This document shows positions 6,695 through 16,893 of a stretch of 64,000 bases of DNA, piece after piece. The stretch lies in assembly GCA_035507035.1 (NCBI GenBank), contig DATJOJ010000025.1, positions 1 through 64,000 of the forward strand. The letters run 5' to 3'. This DNA is from DATJOJ01 sp035507035 (lineage in GTDB: Bacteria > Acidobacteriota > Terriglobia > Terriglobales > Acidobacteriaceae). The notes beneath the pieces are model-generated. The model was given only the letters and a program-made list of their open reading frames with translations, did no database searches and had not been told where the DNA came from. Positions within the stretch are counted from its first letter, which is position 1. The number at the start of each line of letters is the position of its first letter. The position numbers and the translations under genes were made by a program.

Positions 6695-8395
6695 ATGCCT
6701 TTTGCCTGCATCTACGTGCCAGGTTTTCCTGTCGAGGCGATTCTGCGCGCCGAGCCGGAGTTGCGCGCGCAGGCTTTGGCCGTGCTCGAAGGCAAAGCTC
6801 CTTTGCAAAAAGTTTTTGCGGTAAATGAAAAAGCCCGCCGTGATGGCATTACTTCCGGCATGACCAAAATTCAGGTGGAAGCCTGTGTCCAGCTGGCATT
6901 GCGCGAACGTTCTTTATTGCAGGAGAGCGCTACCCATGCGGTATTGCTCGAATGTGCGCAGGGATTTTCTCCGCGAGTGGAAGATTTGGCTGCGGACACG
7001 TTTGTTCTCGACATTACAGGATTGGGAAAACTTTTTGGGGCGCTGCCAAAGATTGCTCGCGAAATCGCAAAGCGAATCTCGAATATTGGATTGCAATGCA
7101 ATGTCGCTGTGGCTGCGAATCCGGATACGGCCATGCTTGCGGCGCGCGGGTTCGATGGCGTGACCGTGATCCCTGAGGGAAGAGAAGCGGAGCAGTTGGG
7201 CTGTTTGCCGGTAGAAGTTTTGTGCGCAGGAGAAGGAGATCCAGAATCTGAGCAACTTTTAGAGACCCTACACCGCTGGGGCATTCGCAATCTGCGCGAT
7301 CTGGCGGCATTACCCGAGGTTGCGTTGAGCGAGCGTTTGGGGCGACGCGGGTTGGAGTGGCAACGGCTGGCGCGGGGCGCGAGTTCGCGCACGCTGGTTC
7401 CGTTTGAGCCGCCACTGATTTTTGAGGAAGCGATCGAGTTGGAGCATCCGGTAGTGCTGCTGGAGCCGCTGGCAATTTTGCTGGGGGGAATGCTGGAGCA
7501 ACTGTGTTCGCGCTTGCAGGCGCACGCGCTGGCAACGCAGGAGCTGCGTCTGGAATTGGAACTGGAAAATGGATGCATAGAAGATTGTCATCCAGAGCAA
7601 GCGTGTTCCGTGCTCGCCGTGAAGGATCTGGACGAGACACCGCACCGCGATCCGGCGAGCCGGATCACAATCAGTGCGAGGCGAGCATCGTTGTTTCGCC
7701 GTACCCTCCGCCTTCCTCTTCCTCTGCTCGATCCCAGAACCTTTCTCAAACTCTTGCAGTTGGATTTGAACGCCCATCCTCCGGGCGCTCCGATTGTGAA
7801 AATTCATTTGATGGCAGAGCCAACACGGCCGCGAGCGGCGCAGAACGGATTTTTTCTTCCGCCTTCGCCGGAGCCGGAAAAACTCGAGCTCACCATGGCC
7901 AAAATTGCCGGCATCGTGGGAGAAGACCGGGTGGGATCGCTCGAGCTTTTGGATACACATCGTCCGGAAAGATTCGAGATGCAGCATTTCACGCCGTGCA
8001 CGGAAAACGAAAACCCTCGCCGCGGATTTACGCGGATCCACGCGGATCAAGCAAATCAAAAATCAAAAACAAAAGATTCCTCTGTGTCTCAGTGTCTCCA
8101 TGGTGGGGAAGATTTAGTCACGGCGCTGCGCAGATTTCGTCCGCGGGCGGCAGCCACAGTCACGATTCATGACGGAAAACCCGCGCATGTTTCCTGTTGC
8201 AAACGGCTAGAAATTAACAGCGAGGTTCTCTGGACTGCCGGGCCGTGGCGTTTGTCAGGAGACTGGTGGGAGCACAACGGTTGGGCGCGCGATGAATGGG
8301 ACATCGCGGTGCAGGAAGAATCCGGGATCGCGCTCTATCGCCTGGTCCGCGACCTGCTCAGCGGAAAGTGGTTCGTCGAAGGGACATATGATTAG
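6695..8395 (+). CDS. imuB: ImuB, Y-family polymerase-like mutasome adaptor
   Basis: A 566-residue Y-family polymerase homologue. The N-terminus (MPFACIYVPGFPVEAIL) lacks the metal-binding acidic residues of active Y polymerases, as in ImuB; later parts show TFVLDITGLGKLFG, VAVAANPDTAMLAARG and the WGIRNLRDLAALP helix-hairpin-helix region. ImuB is a non-catalytic hub that links the beta clamp, ImuA and DnaE2. Residues about 441-471 (FTRIHADQANQKSKTKD) are an in-frame copy of a dispersed repeat (8016-8106). The C-terminus GKWFVEGTYD is intact, so the gene appears functional. Confidence 0.88.
   Translation: MPFACIYVPGFPVEAILRAEPELRAQALAVLEGKAPLQKVFAVNEKARRDGITSGMTKIQVEACVQLALRERSLLQESATHAVLLECAQGFSPRVEDLAADTFVLDITGLGKLFGALPKIAREIAKRISNIGLQCNVAVAANPDTAMLAARGFDGVTVIPEGREAEQLGCLPVEVLCAGEGDPESEQLLETLHRWGIRNLRDLAALPEVALSERLGRRGLEWQRLARGASSRTLVPFEPPLIFEEAIELEHPVVLLEPLAILLGGMLEQLCSRLQAHALATQELRLELELENGCIEDCHPEQACSVLAVKDLDETPHRDPASRITISARRASLFRRTLRLPLPLLDPRTFLKLLQLDLNAHPPGAPIVKIHLMAEPTRPRAAQNGFFLPPSPEPEKLELTMAKIAGIVGEDRVGSLELLDTHRPERFEMQHFTPCTENENPRRGFTRIHADQANQKSKTKDSSVSQCLHGGEDLVTALRRFRPRAAATVTIHDGKPAHVSCCKRLEINSEVLWTAGPWRLSGDWWEHNGWARDEWDIAVQEESGIALYRLVRDLLSGKWFVEGTYD
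8016..8106 (+). repeat. dispersed repeat inserted in frame in imuB
   Basis: GCCGCGGATTTACGCGGATC, then AAATCAAAAATCAAAAACAA and AGATTCC, then TGTGTCTCAGTGTCTCC. The AATCAAAAATCAAAAACAAA stretch recurs at 8877-8896 in dnaE2, so the two insertions are homologous. It keeps the reading frame. Confidence 0.8.
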
Positions 8396-8525
8396 CCATG
8401 TTCTTCACCACAAAAGCACAGAGTCACAGAGAAAAACAAATCTTTGCCACGGATTTTCACGGATCAGCACGGATTTTTTCTCTTGATCCGTGTTATTCCG
8501 CGTTGATCCGTGGCAGGTTTTGACG
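8396..8525. repeat. palindromic repeat cluster between imuB and dnaE2
   Basis: This 130-base gap is made almost wholly of dispersed repeats: ACCACAAAAGCACAGAGTCA, then GCCACGGATTTTCACGGATC facing an inverted GATCCGTG...GTTGATCCGTGGC. The two arms (about 8446-8475 and 8486-8514) can form a large hairpin ending about 12 bases before the dnaE2 start, where it could mask or insulate translation. Confidence 0.75.
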
Positions 8526-11500
8526 ATGTACATCGAGCTTCATGCCCGCTCGGCTTTCAGTTTTCTCGAAGGCGCATCTCTGCCCGAGAATTTAATTTCG
8601 ACCTGCGCCAGCCTCAACATGCCTGCGATGGCGCTGCTTGATCGCGATGGCGTCTATGGTGCACCGCGATTCCATATGGCGGCTACGAAAGCAAAGTTGA
8701 AAGCGCATATAGGGGCCGAGGTCACGTGCGAGTCGTTTTCAAAACCTTTTCGCCGCGGATTGACGCGGATTGACGCGGATCAAGCTAACAATGAGAAATT
8801 AAAAACTAAGAACTCCATAGAGGGAAGCAAAAATCTTCGCCACGGATTTACACGGATTAACGCAGATCAAAACAATAATCAAAAATCAAAAACAAAAGAT
8901 TCCGCTTCGTCCCAGTCTCTCCGTTGTGATTTTCGGCTTCCGCTTCTTGTTGCCTCGCGCGAGGGATATCAGAATCTTTGCCGCCTGATTACCAAGATGA
9001 AGCTGCGAGCTGCGAAAGAAAAAGGCGCGGTATGCGAGGAAGAATTGCGAGAACATGCGGCCGGGCTGATCTGCCTAACTGGGGGGGATGAAGGGCCGCT
9101 GGCGCATGCTTTCGAAAATGGTGGGATGGATGCCACACGTGAATATGTCGAAAACCTCATTCAAATGTTTGGAAAGAACAACGTCTATATCGAACTGCAA
9201 CGGCATTTTCATCGGGATCAAGAAGCGCGTAATCGCGCTGCAATCGAAATTGCCAACTCGTTGAAACTTCCGCTTCTAGCCACCAACGGCGTTTGCTATG
9301 CCATGGCCAAAGAGCGCGAGCTGTGCGACGTGTTTACTGCAATCCGCAATCATCGAACGCTAGCCACGGCTGGACGTCTGCTGGCTCGAAACTCTGAGCG
9401 CTATCTGAAGTCACCGCAGGAAATGCAGGCCTTATTTGCCGATCTGCCTGAGGCCATTGCCAACACGGTCGTCTTATCTTCCCGTCTTGAATTCACGCTG
9501 AAAGACCTCGGCTACGAATTCCCCAAATATCCTGTGCCGGAAGGCGAGACGATGAATTCGTTTCTGCGTCAGCGCACGCAGGAGGGATTTCAAGAGCGCT
9601 ATGGCCGGGCTGCGCCGGAATTGCAGGATCGCGCCCGGCTGCAGATTGAAAAAGAACTGAAGTTAATCGAGAAGCTGGAACTCGCGGGATATTTTCTGAT
9701 TGTTTGGGACCTGGTGCGTTACTGCCGCGAGCAACACATTCTGATGCAGGGGCGCGGTTCGGCGGCCAATAGCGCGGTTTGTTATTCGCTGGGCATTACC
9801 GCAGTTGATGCCGTGGGCATGGGCCTGCTTTTCGAGCGATTTCTTTCGGAAGAGCGGGGAGAATGGCCCGATATTGACCTCGACTTGCCCAGCGGCGATC
9901 AGCGCGAACGCGTCATTCAATATTTGTACAAACGATATGGCGAGCGCGGAGCGGCCATGACCGCCAATGTCATTACCTATCGCAGCCGCATGGCGTCGCG
10001 CGAAATGGGCAAGGCGCTGGGTTTCGATCCCGAGACGCTCGATAAAGTTTCCGCGGCGGTCTCCAACTGGGAATATCGCGATGAGAACGATACGTTCGAT
10101 CATCGTTTTCGTGATGCCGGATTGGATTTAAGCCATCCGCGGCTGCGCAAATATTTCGAGCTGTGTGTTGCGGTGCAGGATTTGCCGCGGCATCTGGGAC
10201 AACATTCGGGCGGTATGGTGATTTGTCAGGGGCAGCTTGATTCGGTCGTGCCGCTGGAGCCGGCTTCCATGCCCGGCCGCGTGGTGGTGCAGTGGGACAA
10301 AGAAGATTGCGCGGATTTAGGCATCATTAAAGTTGATTTGCTCGGCCTCGGCATGATGGCGGTGCTCGAAGAGTCGCTCAAGCTGATTCGCGATCATTAT
10401 CGCGAGCAAGTTGAACTTGCACACTTGCCCGCCGACGATCCCACGGTTTATTCCACGCTGCAGAAGGCCGACACCATCGGCATGTTTCAGATCGAGAGCC
10501 GGGCGCAGATGTCGTGCCTGCCGCGCCTGCAGCCGAAACGTTTTTACGACATTGTGGTGCAGGTCGCGATCATTCGCCCGGGGCCGATAGTGGGGCAGAT
10601 GGTCAATCCTTATTTGCAGCGGCGGCAGGGACGCGAAGAAGTCACTTATGCGCATCCGTCGCTGGAGCCGGTGCTGGCGCGAACTCTGGGCGTGCCGTTG
10701 TTTCAAGAACAGTTGCTGCGCATTGCCATGGTCGCTGCGGGATTCAGCGGAGGCGAAGCGGAGGAATTGCGCCGTGCCATGGGATTCAAGCGCTCACAAG
10801 CGCGGATGAAAGAAATCGAGGCGAAGCTGCGCCGCGGCATGACGGCCAAAGGAATCGCGCAGCAGGCGCAGGAGCAGATCATTCTTTCGATTACTTCGTT
10901 CGCGCTATACGGATTCCCTGAGTCTCATGCCGCGAGCTTCGCGCTCATCGCATACGCCAGCGCATTTTTGAAATGTCATTATCTGGCGGCGTTTACGGCT
11001 GCGCTGCTGAACAATCAGCCCATGGGATTTTATCGTCCGGCGACGATTGTGAAAGATGCGCAGCGCCACGGGTTGAAGGTGCTGCCGATTGATGTGATGA
11101 AGTCGGAGTGGAATTGCACGTTAGAGCAGTCAGCGGTTAGTGGTCAGCATTCAGGTAACTTCGTCGTTGGTCGTTCGTCCTTGGTCGTTGGTGGAAAAGC
11201 AAACAATCACCTTCATTGTCATTCCGAGCAAAGCGAGGAATCTGTTTTTCATTCTCAGTCAACCACCCAGCCCGTTCTGCGTCTTGGGTTGCGCTACACC
11301 AAAGGATTGCGCGAAGAAGCTGGACAAGCTCTGGTATGCCAGCGCAACCTTGCTGCGTTTCATTCGATCCGCGATTTGGTGCATCGTGTGCCGGAACTGC
11401 GAAAAGATGAATTGAATACACTGGCCGAAATCGGAGCGTTCAATTCCATAAAAAGCAGCCACGGATTTATGCGGATTCACACGGATCAATCTGACAATCA

Positions 11501-12038
11501 AACCTCTGGGCGCAAACTGCATCGCCGGGATGCTCTTTGGCAGGTGGAGCGAGCCGTGCGGCGCTCCGGCCCGCTACTCGACAGCCTGGCCGAGCCGGAC
11601 TCTCAATCCCCGCTGCAGCCGATGAACGCGGAGGAGCGCTTGGTTGCTGACTTTCGCGGCACCGGCATGACGGTTGGCCCGCATCCCATGGCTTATCACC
11701 GCGAGCGCATGAACGCGCTCGGAGTTCACAAAGCCAGCGATCTGGGTAGGGTTCCCAACGGTCAGCGCCTGCGCGTCGGGGGATGCGTGATTGCGCGCCA
11801 GCGTCCGGGAACCGCCAAAGGTTTTGTTTTTCTTAGTTTGGAAGACGAAACCGGGGTTGCGAACGCCATCATTCATCCCGATTTATTTCAGAAGAACCGC
11901 CTGCTGGTGGGTTCGGAGCAGTTTCTGATGGTGGAGGGTATCCTGCAGAATCAAGATAACGTAATTTCGGTGAAAGCGGAGCGGGTTTCGCCCTTATCTA
12001 TCACCCGCGCTCCCACTTTGTCTCACGATTTCCATTAA
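8526..12038 (+). CDS. dnaE2: error-prone DNA polymerase III alpha subunit DnaE2
   Basis: A 1170-residue C-family polymerase, catalytic member of the mutasome. ATG 8526 is preferred because the protein then opens with the family N-terminus MYIELHARSAFSFLEGAS of the PHP domain; an ATG at 8490 lies inside a repeat. The polymerase active site PDIDLDLP is near residue 448, YGFPESHAASFALIAY near 795, and the C-terminus ends with the typical HDFH. Three repeat-derived in-frame insertions sit at about residues 76-135, 867-913 and 975-993, making it longer than usual. Conserved blocks are intact on both sides, so it is probably active. Confidence 0.95.
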   Translation: MYIELHARSAFSFLEGASLPENLISTCASLNMPAMALLDRDGVYGAPRFHMAATKAKLKAHIGAEVTCESFSKPFRRGLTRIDADQANNEKLKTKNSIEGSKNLRHGFTRINADQNNNQKSKTKDSASSQSLRCDFRLPLLVASREGYQNLCRLITKMKLRAAKEKGAVCEEELREHAAGLICLTGGDEGPLAHAFENGGMDATREYVENLIQMFGKNNVYIELQRHFHRDQEARNRAAIEIANSLKLPLLATNGVCYAMAKERELCDVFTAIRNHRTLATAGRLLARNSERYLKSPQEMQALFADLPEAIANTVVLSSRLEFTLKDLGYEFPKYPVPEGETMNSFLRQRTQEGFQERYGRAAPELQDRARLQIEKELKLIEKLELAGYFLIVWDLVRYCREQHILMQGRGSAANSAVCYSLGITAVDAVGMGLLFERFLSEERGEWPDIDLDLPSGDQRERVIQYLYKRYGERGAAMTANVITYRSRMASREMGKALGFDPETLDKVSAAVSNWEYRDENDTFDHRFRDAGLDLSHPRLRKYFELCVAVQDLPRHLGQHSGGMVICQGQLDSVVPLEPASMPGRVVVQWDKEDCADLGIIKVDLLGLGMMAVLEESLKLIRDHYREQVELAHLPADDPTVYSTLQKADTIGMFQIESRAQMSCLPRLQPKRFYDIVVQVAIIRPGPIVGQMVNPYLQRRQGREEVTYAHPSLEPVLARTLGVPLFQEQLLRIAMVAAGFSGGEAEELRRAMGFKRSQARMKEIEAKLRRGMTAKGIAQQAQEQIILSITSFALYGFPESHAASFALIAYASAFLKCHYLAAFTAALLNNQPMGFYRPATIVKDAQRHGLKVLPIDVMKSEWNCTLEQSAVSGQHSGNFVVGRSSLVVGGKANNHLHCHSEQSEESVFHSQSTTQPVLRLGLRYTKGLREEAGQALVCQRNLAAFHSIRDLVHRVPELRKDELNTLAEIGAFNSIKSSHGFMRIHTDQSDNQTSGRKLHRRDALWQVERAVRRSGPLLDSLAEPDSQSPLQPMNAEERLVADFRGTGMTVGPHPMAYHRERMNALGVHKASDLGRVPNGQRLRVGGCVIARQRPGTAKGFVFLSLEDETGVANAIIHPDLFQKNRLLVGSEQFLMVEGILQNQDNVISVKAERVSPLSITRAPTLSHDFH
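8751..8930 (+). repeat. tandem dispersed repeats inserted in the PHP domain of dnaE2
   Basis: Two repeat units lie in tandem: CGCCGCGGATTGACGCGGAT (from 8751) and GCCACGGATTTACACGGATT (from 8839), each followed by an A-rich segment. Together they add about 60 residues (LTRIDADQANNEK, FTRINADQNNNQK) between AEVTCESF and LRCDFRLPLLVASREGY without breaking the frame. Confidence 0.85.
11126..11265 (+). repeat. nested dispersed repeats inside dnaE2
   Basis: Three different repeat types follow each other in frame: CAGTCAGCGGTTAGTGGTCA (11130), TCGTTGGTCGTTCGTCC (from 11164) and GTCATTCCGAGCAAAGCGAG (11219). The encoded peptide includes VVGRSSLVVGGK and HSEQSEESV, which have no polymerase counterpart. 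Confidence 0.8.
11449..11505 (+). repeat. third dispersed repeat insertion in dnaE2
   Basis: GCAGCCACGGATTTATGCGG followed by ATTCACACGGATCAA is the same family as the repeat at 8839 and in imuB. It encodes HGFMRIHTDQSDNQ in frame just before LWQVERAVRR. Confidence 0.8.
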
Positions 12039-12221
12039 GAAACTTTATGTTTCAAATTGATAAATTTTTTGTTCCAATCGCCCACATTCACAGCCAAGCG
12101 GTTTATCATTAAGTTCATACCCGTCACACATATTGGGACTTGGACTCCGGTCGAGGTCATTGTGTGTCGTTCATCATATTTCAGTTCCTTTCATGGACTG
12201 TATCCGTAAGGAGTGTGAATC

Positions 12222-12491
12222 ATGGCAAGAGCGAAAAAAACTGAAACAACCAATCCAACTAACCCAACCAACAAGCAAGTCATTACCATGCCGGAAGCCG
12301 GCACTGTAATCCCGGTCCGCAAAGCGGCTCCGTTGAGCAACCCAGCTTCAATCGAATTGGAAGACCAGATTCGCCACCGCGCTTACGAACTGTATGAAGA
12401 ACGGGGACGAACTCCCGGCTTCGAGCGCGAAGACTGGATCCGGGCCGAGCACGAAGTTCTTGCTCGCAGAACGCGTTCGCAAAGCGCGTAG
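12222..12491 (+). CDS. DUF2934 domain protein
   Basis: An 89-residue protein. Residues about 48-80 carry the DUF2934 pattern: IRHRAYELYEERG followed by a second helix EDWIRAEHEVL. The N-terminus is basic, then rich in Thr/Asn/Pro (TTNPTNPTN), probably disordered. AAGGAG eight bases before ATG 12222 fixes the start. The domain is common in Acidobacteriota and some Proteobacteria; function unknown. It stands alone between dnaE2 and ccmF. About 230 bases after it hold no recognisable gene. Confidence 0.85.
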   Translation: MARAKKTETTNPTNPTNKQVITMPEAGTVIPVRKAAPLSNPASIELEDQIRHRAYELYEERGRTPGFEREDWIRAEHEVLARRTRSQSA

Positions 12492-12720
12492 AACCGGAAA
12501 ATGCAAAGCCGGCATAGCCGGGGCAGCGTCTTTATCAGCGGCCGATAGCGCGTCGCAAATGTCAAGTTTCTTTACCAGATTGCTGGTCTGCCCCGGTGGT
12601 CGCTTTTCTTCAAAAACCCCATTCTTCAAGGCCTTGAGGCAGAAATGTACTCCTGGCTTACTTTTCTTGGTTGCCTCGACCCCTGGTTTCTGAAAAAATG
12701 ATCAGGGTCCGTCCCCCACC

Positions 12721-14739
<2,019 letters not shown>

Positions 14740-14766
14740 GTGGTAAACTGCCGCTTCGTCCAACCT

Positions 14767-15237
14767 ATGCGCAAGCGCCTGTTCCAAGCCGGATTGCTGT
14801 TCGCCTGCGTGCTCATCTTTCTGGGCGCGGGGGACGAGTCCGCGCGCTTCAACGACCTCGGTCATCGCATGATGTGCATGTGCAGCTGCAATCAGATTCT
14901 GCTGGAGTGCAATCATGTGGGCTGCACATATTCGGACCGGATGAGGTCTGAACTAATGGCTGCGGTCGACCGTGGCGACAATGATGAGCTAACGCTGCAA
15001 ACGTTCGTGCAGAAGTACGGCCCGACCGTCCTTGCCGCTCCGACGAAAACGGGTTTCAATCGCGTAGCCTGGATTACTCCGTACCTGGTGCTGGCGCTGG
15101 GCATTGTGGCGGTTTCCTTCATTGTGCGAGCATGGCGCATGCGCCCGCTGGTTCTGCCGGCAGATCTGCCACAGCCGGTGCGTGGCGCGGAGTTAGAGCA
15201 TTTCCGCGAGCAGGCCCGAAGGGAGACTCGATTATGA
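14767..15237 (+). CDS. ccmH: CcmH-type thiol protein of cytochrome c maturation
   Basis: A 156-residue protein from ATG 14767 (a GTG at 14740, right after the ccmF stop, would add nine residues). It has an N-terminal membrane helix (LLFACVLIFLGAG), then the cysteine motif MMCMCSCNQ and CNHVGC, and a C-terminal membrane helix (YLVLALGIVAVSFIV). CcmH reduces the apocytochrome cysteines before heme ligation. The classical motif is LRCXXC; here the cysteines are arranged C-X-C-X-C. It is followed by an ATGA overlap with the next gene. Confidence 0.88.
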   Translation: MRKRLFQAGLLFACVLIFLGAGDESARFNDLGHRMMCMCSCNQILLECNHVGCTYSDRMRSELMAAVDRGDNDELTLQTFVQKYGPTVLAAPTKTGFNRVAWITPYLVLALGIVAVSFIVRAWRMRPLVLPADLPQPVRGAELEHFREQARRETRL

Positions 15238-15548
15238 CCCTGGCGCTGATGGCTTGCATGTTGGTGACGACCGGCGTCCTGGTCTACGTTTTTTATCTTC
15301 CGGGAAAGCTTTATCTCGGACCGGAAAAAACGCGAGTCGTGTACCTGCGGGAGCGCAAGGAAGCCATCTACGAAAATTTGCGCGACCTGAATTTTGAATA
15401 CAATGCCGGCAAATTTCCGGATTCGGATTACCAGGCGATGAAGACGTCTCTGGAAGACGAAGCGGCCGCAGTGCTAGCGGAGATTGCACGTCTGGAAGAA
15501 GGTGCAGATGCTGCACCGATCCGTAACAAAAAAGGAGCCAGGATTTGA
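15234..15548 (+). CDS. small membrane protein of the ccm operon, CcmI-like
   Basis: A 104-residue protein starting at ATG 15234, overlapping the ccmH stop (ATGA), so translation is coupled. It has one N-terminal membrane helix (LALMACMLVTTGVLVYVFYL), then a charged coiled-coil-like part (RERKEAIYENLRDLNFEYNAG...LEDEAAAVLAEIARLEE). This resembles the N-terminal part of CcmI, the apocytochrome chaperone, without the TPR domain. The position in the operon supports a maturation role; the exact function is inferred. Confidence 0.65.
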   Translation: MTLALMACMLVTTGVLVYVFYLPGKLYLGPEKTRVVYLRERKEAIYENLRDLNFEYNAGKFPDSDYQAMKTSLEDEAAAVLAEIARLEEGADAAPIRNKKGARI

Positions 15549-16885
15549 ATCGACCAGAGGCACAGAGTGTGGAAGGGCGGTTTTGTTTACTCAACATCCC
15601 TGGGATTCGATTGCTGGCATCCGTGATCGTTCTTTTCTGCCTGGTCAGCCTGGCTTCTGCTCAAACCCTCACTGGCACCGTCACCAATGGCACGACTAGC
15701 AAGCCCGCTGCCGGAGATGATGTTGTGCTCCTCAGCTTGGGACAAGGCATGCAGGAAGCCGGCCGCACCCAAACCGATGCCAAGGGCCATTTCAGCCTGA
15801 AGCTGGACGATGGCGGCGGACCCCATCTGATCCGCGTCATTCATCAGGACGTCACTTATCATCGCATGGCGCCTCCAGGAACGACTTCGGTCGAAGTGGA
15901 GGTTTACGATGTCGCAAAAAAAGTTGAAGGCATCAGCGTAACCGCTGACGTCATGCGCTTTCAGGCGCAGGGGAACGAGTTGCAGGGAATTCGTTTGTTT
16001 GCGGTGAATAATACTTCGAACCCTCCGCGCACGCAGATGAGCGAGCCGAGCTTCGAGTTTTACCTGCCAGAGGGGGCGCAAATCGATCAGGGAATGGCGA
16101 TGACCGCGGGCGGCCAGCCGATCAATTCTGCTCCAGTGCCGCAGAAAGAAAAGAATCGTTACGGATTTATTTTTCCGCTGCGCCCAGGAGAAACGCAGTT
16201 TCAAGTCGCGTACCACCTGCCTTACAACGGTTCGGCCTCCATCAACCCGCGCGCGCTTTATGGCGCCCAGCATTTTGTCGTGATGCTGCCGAAGGCCATG
16301 AAATTCAAAGCTGGGACCGGCGCATCGTTCCAGTCCATGCAGGATCCGCAGCAATCGGATGCGGTGGTCGAAGTTGCCTCCAATACCAGCGTTGGACAAC
16401 AACTCGATTACACAATTTCGGGCACGGGATTGCTGAGTGAGGGAGGCGGCGAGGGCGAAGGTCAATCGCAGGAGGCAACGAGCAGCGCCCCGAAGGCGAA
16501 TGAGAACCGTCCCGGAGGCGGCCTTGGTCCGCCGATTGACGCTCCCGATCCTCTGGAAAAATATCGTTGGTATATCCTCGGCGGTTTTGCGTTAGTTCTC
16601 GCGGCTGGGGCGATCTACATTACGCGCCGCTCGCAGCGAGTTGCGCTAGCCGATTTTGCTCCGGCCCAAGCGGCGCCGATCGAGCCTGTGTCGGTTCCGA
16701 AAGCCAGGTCGGGTGGTCGCAGCGCGGTGCTTCTCGAGGCCTTGAAAGAAGAACTGTTCCAGCTCGAAGTCGAACACAAACAAGGCAGCATCTCGCAGCA
16801 GGAGTACCAGAAAGCCAAGGCCGCGCTGGATCAGACGCTCGAACGCGCTCTGAAGCGCGACGGGCGGACGTCCGCGGTTCGATAG
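15545..16885 (+). CDS. membrane-anchored protein with carboxypeptidase-regulatory-like domain
   Basis: A 446-residue protein. The start is TTG 15545 inside the previous stop (TTGA overlap), with AAAGGAG at about eight bases. An N-terminal signal segment ends in LVSLASAQ. Residues about 40-130 look like a carboxypeptidase regulatory beta-sandwich (LTGTVTNGTTSKPAAGDDVVL), followed by a beta-rich domain, a Gly/Glu-rich linker, one membrane helix (YILGGFALVLAAGAIYI, about residue 345) and a cytoplasmic coiled-coil tail (KEELFQLEVEHKQGSISQQEY). Tight coupling to ccm genes suggests a role in cytochrome c assembly, but no such activity is established. Confidence 0.7.
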   Translation: MNRPEAQSVEGRFCLLNIPGIRLLASVIVLFCLVSLASAQTLTGTVTNGTTSKPAAGDDVVLLSLGQGMQEAGRTQTDAKGHFSLKLDDGGGPHLIRVIHQDVTYHRMAPPGTTSVEVEVYDVAKKVEGISVTADVMRFQAQGNELQGIRLFAVNNTSNPPRTQMSEPSFEFYLPEGAQIDQGMAMTAGGQPINSAPVPQKEKNRYGFIFPLRPGETQFQVAYHLPYNGSASINPRALYGAQHFVVMLPKAMKFKAGTGASFQSMQDPQQSDAVVEVASNTSVGQQLDYTISGTGLLSEGGGEGEGQSQEATSSAPKANENRPGGGLGPPIDAPDPLEKYRWYILGGFALVLAAGAIYITRRSQRVALADFAPAQAAPIEPVSVPKARSGGRSAVLLEALKEELFQLEVEHKQGSISQQEYQKAKAALDQTLERALKRDGRTSAVR

Positions 16886-16893
16886 ATGCCAAG

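Noticed and set aside
8751..8930. CRISPR-like array in dnaE2 because of repeated CACGGATT units
   Set aside because: Only two imperfect units inside a coding frame, no constant repeat-spacer spacing and no cas genes.
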